7,283 nt of DNA from a bacterium (GTDB taxonomy: Bacteria; UBA9089; JASEGY01), in assembly GCA_030019105.1 (NCBI GenBank), contig JASEGY010000171.1:1-7283 (forward strand), in the 5' to 3' direction. The notes below the pieces were generated by a model, which searched no databases, had not been told where the DNA came from, and saw only the letters and a list, made by a program, of their open reading frames with translations. This document shows positions 4,266-7,283 of the stretch, piece by piece (positions within the stretch are counted from its first letter, which is position 1; each line of letters opens with the position of its first letter). The translations under genes and the position numbers were made by a program.

Positions 4266-5345
4266 ATGAGCCTTTCAGAATTACGGGTGAAGATTGACGA
4301 GATTGATGCCCGGATTATTGAGTTGTTAAATAACCGGGCTGAGGTGGCTTTAGAGATAAGTCAAATCAAGCGGCAGGAGGAATTACCGATTTATCAACCC
4401 GACCGGGAGAGGGCTGTGCTGGAACGGATCAAGCAATTGAGTGGCGGATACCTTTCGGAGGATAGTATTGTCTCTATCTACCGGGAAATTATCTCCGGAA
4501 CCAGATGCCTTCAGGGGAAAAGAGTTCGGGTAGCCTACTTAGGACCAGAGGCCACTTTTAGCCATCTGGCCGTCAGGAAGGAATTTGGCAATGGGGTTGA
4601 TGCCGTCCCTAAAGAGAGTATCCCGGAAGTAGCCAGAGCGGTAGAGCGAGAAGAGGCCGATTATGGGGTTGTCCCGATTGAAAATTCTATTGAAGGTTCA
4701 GTGGCTTATACCCTGGACATGCTAATAGATTCCCGGCTGAATATATGTGCTGAACTTCTCCTGGCTATTTCGCTCAATTTAGTGGCTAATTGTGAACTTA
4801 AGGAAATAAAAACCCTTTATTCGCATCCTCAACCCCTGGCGCAGAGTCGAACATGGTTAAGGGATAACCTTCCGGGGATAGAATATATCGAAACCTCCAG
4901 TACTTCTGCCGCGGCTAAGCTGGCTAAAGAGAAATCCGAAAGTGGGGCTATTGCTTCGGCGTTAGCGGCTGAGCTTTACGGTCTTGAAATCCTGGCCCGG
5001 CATATCGAGGATAAGGCTGGAAATTATACCCGTTTCCTGGTTCTTGGGAATCAAACCAATCCGGTTACGGGGGATGACAAGACATCTATTCTCTTTTCGA
5101 TTACAGATAAGCCCGGGGCACTGTACCATATTACCCGGCCATTTGCTGAGCTGGATATCAATCTGACTAAGATCGAGTCCCGTCCATCCAGAAGACAGCT
5201 CTGGGAATACGTCTTTTTTTTGGACTTTCAGGGGCATGTGGCGGAAGATAAAGTAAAAAAAGCCCTGGATCAGCTCAAGGAAGAATGTCTTTTCTTAAAG
5301 GTGCTGGGCTCTTACCCCAGGGAGACAATGCCTGAGGTGGGGTAG
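4266..5345 (+). CDS. pheA: Bifunctional chorismate mutase/prephenate dehydratase (P-protein)
   Basis: Converts chorismate to prephenate and prephenate to phenylpyruvate, the committed branch to phenylalanine; cytosolic. The 359 residues match the full P-protein. Residues 1-85 are an AroQ chorismate mutase with Arg7, Arg24, Lys35, Arg47 and Glu48 at the expected spacing. Residues about 88-265 are the prephenate dehydratase domain, from VRVAYLGPEATFSH through PIENSIEGSV to the catalytic Thr255-Arg256-Phe257. About 275-350 is an ACT domain with the phenylalanine-binding GAL (284-286) and ESRP (304-307) motifs, so allosteric feedback by Phe is expected. All key residues are present. A good AAGGAG supports the start. 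hisC lies downstream, beyond an inserted toxin-antitoxin pair. The leader is built of repeats. Confidence 0.97.
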   Translation: MSLSELRVKIDEIDARIIELLNNRAEVALEISQIKRQEELPIYQPDRERAVLERIKQLSGGYLSEDSIVSIYREIISGTRCLQGKRVRVAYLGPEATFSHLAVRKEFGNGVDAVPKESIPEVARAVEREEADYGVVPIENSIEGSVAYTLDMLIDSRLNICAELLLAISLNLVANCELKEIKTLYSHPQPLAQSRTWLRDNLPGIEYIETSSTSAAAKLAKEKSESGAIASALAAELYGLEILARHIEDKAGNYTRFLVLGNQTNPVTGDDKTSILFSITDKPGALYHITRPFAELDINLTKIESRPSRRQLWEYVFFLDFQGHVAEDKVKKALDQLKEECLFLKVLGSYPRETMPEVG

Positions 5346-5358
5346 TTTAGTAGCTTGG

Positions 5359-5390
5359 CAGCCTGGTTTTACCAAACCCCAGGTTTGCTG
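5359..5390 (+). terminator. Possible hairpin terminator after pheA
   Basis: CCT-GGTTT (5362-5369) pairs with AAACC-(CC)-AGG (5374-5383), and CAG (5359-5361) can pair with CTG (5388-5390). The downstream sequence TCATTTG is only weakly T-rich. It may separate pheA transcription from the toxin-antitoxin pair, but the evidence is modest. Confidence 0.35.
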
Positions 5391-5397
5391 TCATTTG

Positions 5398-5415
5398 TCA
5401 CTAAGATTATAGTGA
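5398..5415. promoter_or_regulatory. Palindromic operator candidate overlapping a -10 box
   Basis: TCACTA (5398-5403) and TAGTGA (5410-5415) form a perfect 6-bp palindrome with a 6-base spacer. The right half overlaps TATAGT (5408-5413), a good -10 match with a weak TTGCTG 17 bp upstream (5385-5390), and also GTGAGG (5412-5417), the ribosome site of the MNT gene. A promoter here would give a nearly leaderless transcript. The position suits autoregulation of the toxin-antitoxin pair, which is inference. Confidence 0.35.
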
Positions 5416-5425
5416 GGTATCCTAA

Positions 5426-5743
5426 ATGATAACTCAAGCGCAGATAAATGAAATTACCGAAAAGGTTGTAAAAAATTTCGATCCCCAAAAGATAATTCTT
5501 TTTGGCTCATATGCCAGTGGAATGCCTACAGAAGAGAGTGATTTAGATTTACTAATTATTAAAGATAGTGATTTGTCTTCACGGTTCCAGAACCGAAAGG
5601 TGAGGAATATCCTCTCAAATTTGAAGGTTCCAGTAGATGTAGTTGTAAAAACTGCTAAAGAATTTGAGACATACAAAGATATTATCGGCACTATTGTTTA
5701 TCCTGCAAATAAATTTGGGAAGGTCGTTTATGAATCGAGATGA
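5426..5743 (+). CDS. MNT-type minimal nucleotidyltransferase, antitoxin of an MNT/HEPN pair
   Basis: 105 residues, the size of minimal polymerase-beta-fold nucleotidyltransferases. The signature is complete: GSYASG (27-32) with Gly27-Ser28, then SDLDLL with Asp39 and Asp41, and the third metal ligand Asp71 in PVDVVV. In characterised MntA/HepT systems the MNT protein neutralises its HEPN partner by transferring AMP to it, so an active enzyme is plausible here. It is cytosolic. GTGAGG (5412-5417) gives an eight-base spacing to the ATG. It starts 80 bp after pheA, and its 3' end overlaps the HEPN start by 14 bases. The pair looks more A/T-rich by eye than pheA and hisC, suggesting insertion of a mobile toxin-antitoxin cassette. 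PF01909-type membership is inferred from motifs. Confidence 0.93.
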   Translation: MITQAQINEITEKVVKNFDPQKIILFGSYASGMPTEESDLDLLIIKDSDLSSRFQNRKVRNILSNLKVPVDVVVKTAKEFETYKDIIGTIVYPANKFGKVVYESR

Positions 5744-6146
5744 AGTTATCAAGGATCTGGTCAATAAATGGATAAAGAAGGCCGAAAAGGATATTTTGAC
5801 TGCTGAAAGAGAATTATCCTTTGAAGATCCAATTACCGACACAGTATGTTTTCACTGCCAGCAGGCAGTAGAGAAGTATCTGAAAGCCTTTTTAGTATGC
5901 CATCAGATTTATTTCACCAAGACACATAAGATAATGGGTTTATTAGAGTTATGTGCTACGGTAGATTCTTCCTTTAAAGATGACTTGGAAGATGCGGATA
6001 ATCTTACTGATTATGCTGTAGAGATTCGTTATCCGGATGTCTGGCTTGAGTCAGGAGTAGAAGACGCTGAAGAAGCCTTTGAAATAGCCGGGAAAGTAAA
6101 AGAGTTTGTCTTAAATAAGATCAATTCTATCTGCACCGAGATTTAA
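5730..6146 (+). CDS. HEPN-domain protein (HI0074-like), toxin partner of the MNT gene
   Basis: 138 residues, all-helical HEPN domain of the PF05168 type. Diagnostic stretches are WIKKAEKDILTAE (14-26), FHCQQAVEKYLKA (41-53), KTH (64-66) and YAVEIRYPD (95-103). Canonical HEPN RNases carry an R-x(4-6)-H motif, and I find none here; known HI0073/HI0074-type pairs also differ from HepT, so RNase activity is uncertain. ATG 5730 is preferred over an ORF start at 5664: GGGAAGG (5717-5723) precedes it by six bases, it begins the conserved domain, and the alternative would overlap the MNT gene deeply. The 14-base overlap implies coupled translation and complex formation. hisC begins six bases after its stop. 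Confidence 0.92.
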   Translation: MNRDEVIKDLVNKWIKKAEKDILTAERELSFEDPITDTVCFHCQQAVEKYLKAFLVCHQIYFTKTHKIMGLLELCATVDSSFKDDLEDADNLTDYAVEIRYPDVWLESGVEDAEEAFEIAGKVKEFVLNKINSICTEI

Positions 6147-6152
6147 CTTATT

Positions 6153-7250
6153 ATGCCTCTTAAACCTCGACCTAACGTCCTCAAAGTCCAGCTCTACGAG
6201 CCGGGAAAACCAGTAAGCGAAGTAACCCGTGAATTGGGGCTGACTGATGTCGTCAAGCTTGCCTCCAATGAAAATCCCTGGGGCCCGTCACCTAAGGCCC
6301 TATCCGCCTTAAAGGGGTCTTTGGCCGACATCAACCGCTATCCGGATGGCGGAGGGTTTTACCTCAAAGAGGCCCTCTCGGCTAAGCTGGGTGTAGACCC
6401 TGATTGGATCATCCTGGGCAATGGATCGGATGAAATCGGGGGGCTGCTTACCCTGACTTATCTTGATCCGGGGGATGAAGCGGTAGTTGGAGACCCGGCC
6501 TTCATCCGTTATGCCCAGAATGTGACCTTAGTGGGGGGAGAAGGCATCTCAGTTAAGCTGAGGGAATTTACCCACGACCTGCCGGCCATGGCCGCAGCCG
6601 TCACACCTAAAACAAAGCTTGTCTTCATCGCCAACCCCAACAATCCCACCGGCACTATGGTGACTCAACAAGAGGTGGACAACTTCCTGCACCGGATTCC
6701 TTCCTCAGTTCTGGTCGTCTTAGATGAAGCCTATTATGAATATATTGACCGGGAAGACTTTCCCAAAAGCTTAGAGATATTAAAGGAGAGAGAGAATATC
6801 CTTATTCTGAGGACCTTTTCCAAGATACATGGTCTGGCCGGTTTAAGGATAGGGTATGGAATAGGGCGGCCGGAGGTCATTTCAGCCATTAACCGGGTCA
6901 GACCACCTTTTAATGTCAACTCAGTTGCCCAGGAAGCCGCCTTAGCTGCCTTAGATGATGAGGAGTATATTGAGCAGTGTCGGAGACTCAATCAAGAAGG
7001 GTATGCCTATCTGACTCAGGAACTAAAGAGGCTTGGGATTAGATTTGTTTCCTCGGTAGCCAATTTCATCCTGGTGGATGTCGGGCAGGATGCCCGAAAG
7101 GTCTATGAGAGACTAATGGCTGAAGGTGTGATAGTCCGTCCGATGGGCGGCTATGGATTAACCACTCATCTCAGGGTCACTATCGGCCGGCCGGAAGAAA
7201 ATGAGCGGTTTATTCAGGCCGTTAAGAAGCTATACTCAACGCGGGCATAA
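6153..7250 (+). CDS. hisC: Histidinol-phosphate (and possibly aromatic) aminotransferase
   Basis: PLP-dependent class I/II aminotransferase interconverting imidazole acetol phosphate and histidinol phosphate with glutamate/2-oxoglutarate; cytosolic dimer. The 365 residues fit HisC. Visible motifs are KLASNENPWGPSP near the N-terminus, PNNPTG (162-167, with Asn164), DEAYYEY (191-197), the PLP lysine Lys224 in TFSKIHGLAGLRIGYG with Arg232, and a C-terminal substrate-carboxylate arginine Arg341 in LRVTIG. Lying after pheA, it may also transaminate phenylpyruvate, as some HisC enzymes (for example in Bacillus) do; this is inference. There is no recognisable Shine-Dalgarno in the six-base gap after the HEPN gene, so its translation may depend on coupling to the toxin gene. 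The 33 bases after its stop show nothing. Confidence 0.95.
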   Translation: MPLKPRPNVLKVQLYEPGKPVSEVTRELGLTDVVKLASNENPWGPSPKALSALKGSLADINRYPDGGGFYLKEALSAKLGVDPDWIILGNGSDEIGGLLTLTYLDPGDEAVVGDPAFIRYAQNVTLVGGEGISVKLREFTHDLPAMAAAVTPKTKLVFIANPNNPTGTMVTQQEVDNFLHRIPSSVLVVLDEAYYEYIDREDFPKSLEILKERENILILRTFSKIHGLAGLRIGYGIGRPEVISAINRVRPPFNVNSVAQEAALAALDDEEYIEQCRRLNQEGYAYLTQELKRLGIRFVSSVANFILVDVGQDARKVYERLMAEGVIVRPMGGYGLTTHLRVTIGRPEENERFIQAVKKLYSTRA

Positions 7251-7283
7251 TCTGCGATTTTGTATCTTCTCAATAACTCAGGG

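Noticed and set aside
4084..4266. A 60-codon + strand reading frame before pheA
   Set aside because: It runs through the dispersed motif, the hairpin and the heptad array; its C-terminal RNPQSAI repetition is simply the translated 7-bp repeat, and it has no ribosome site.
5664..5729. Longer HEPN protein starting at 5664
   Set aside because: The extra 22 residues lie inside the MNT gene, have no ribosome site and precede the conserved domain; the ATG at 5730 has GGGAAGG at proper spacing.

Overview
The window reads as ordinary bacterial chromosome with accessory pieces. All nine recognisable genes lie on the + strand: hprK, rapZ, a small protein plus retropepsin-like pair, a left-handed beta-helix acyltransferase, pheA, an MNT/HEPN pair and hisC. 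Several genes have clear AAGGAGG-type ribosome sites, but hprK and hisC do not. I cannot place the organism. An uncultured bacterium carrying HPr kinase and RapZ and loaded with intergenic repeats is the fairest description; nothing here is archaeal or eukaryotic.

Layout. 1-241 is a repeat-rich leader: inverted heptanucleotide arrays at 1-98, then an orphan heptad array at 146-170. 242-1210 is hprK. 1211-1294 holds two hairpins. 1295-2164 is rapZ. 2165-2435 is a nested repeat module: heptad arrays outside, a perfect 23-bp inverted repeat inside, and a REPIN-like double hairpin at the centre. 2439-3896 is a tight three-gene run: small protein, clan AA aspartic protease, hexapeptide acyltransferase. 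3897-4265 is a 369-bp repeat block: a 160-bp MITE-like palindrome, then a second heptad-bracketed module ending just before the pheA ribosome site. 4266-5345 is pheA, 5426-6146 is the MNT/HEPN pair, and 6153-7250 is hisC.

How the genes work together. HprK and RapZ are the usual regulatory neighbours of carbon/nitrogen PTS signalling, although no PTS phosphocarrier is visible here. PheA makes phenylpyruvate and the HisC-type aminotransferase two genes on could transaminate it, so pheA and hisC look like parts of an aromatic/histidine amino-acid cluster into which a toxin-antitoxin cassette has been inserted. The small protein/protease pair is a recurrent but uncharacterised two-gene cassette.

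The least ordinary signal is in the intergenic DNA. Every sizeable gap upstream of a gene or gene run in the first 4.3 kb carries period-7 tandem arrays. In three places two such arrays face each other in inverted orientation around a core. The heptad sequence differs from module to module, but the two arms of one module match each other. A separate motif of about 21 bp recurs five times, in both orientations, in and beside two of these modules.
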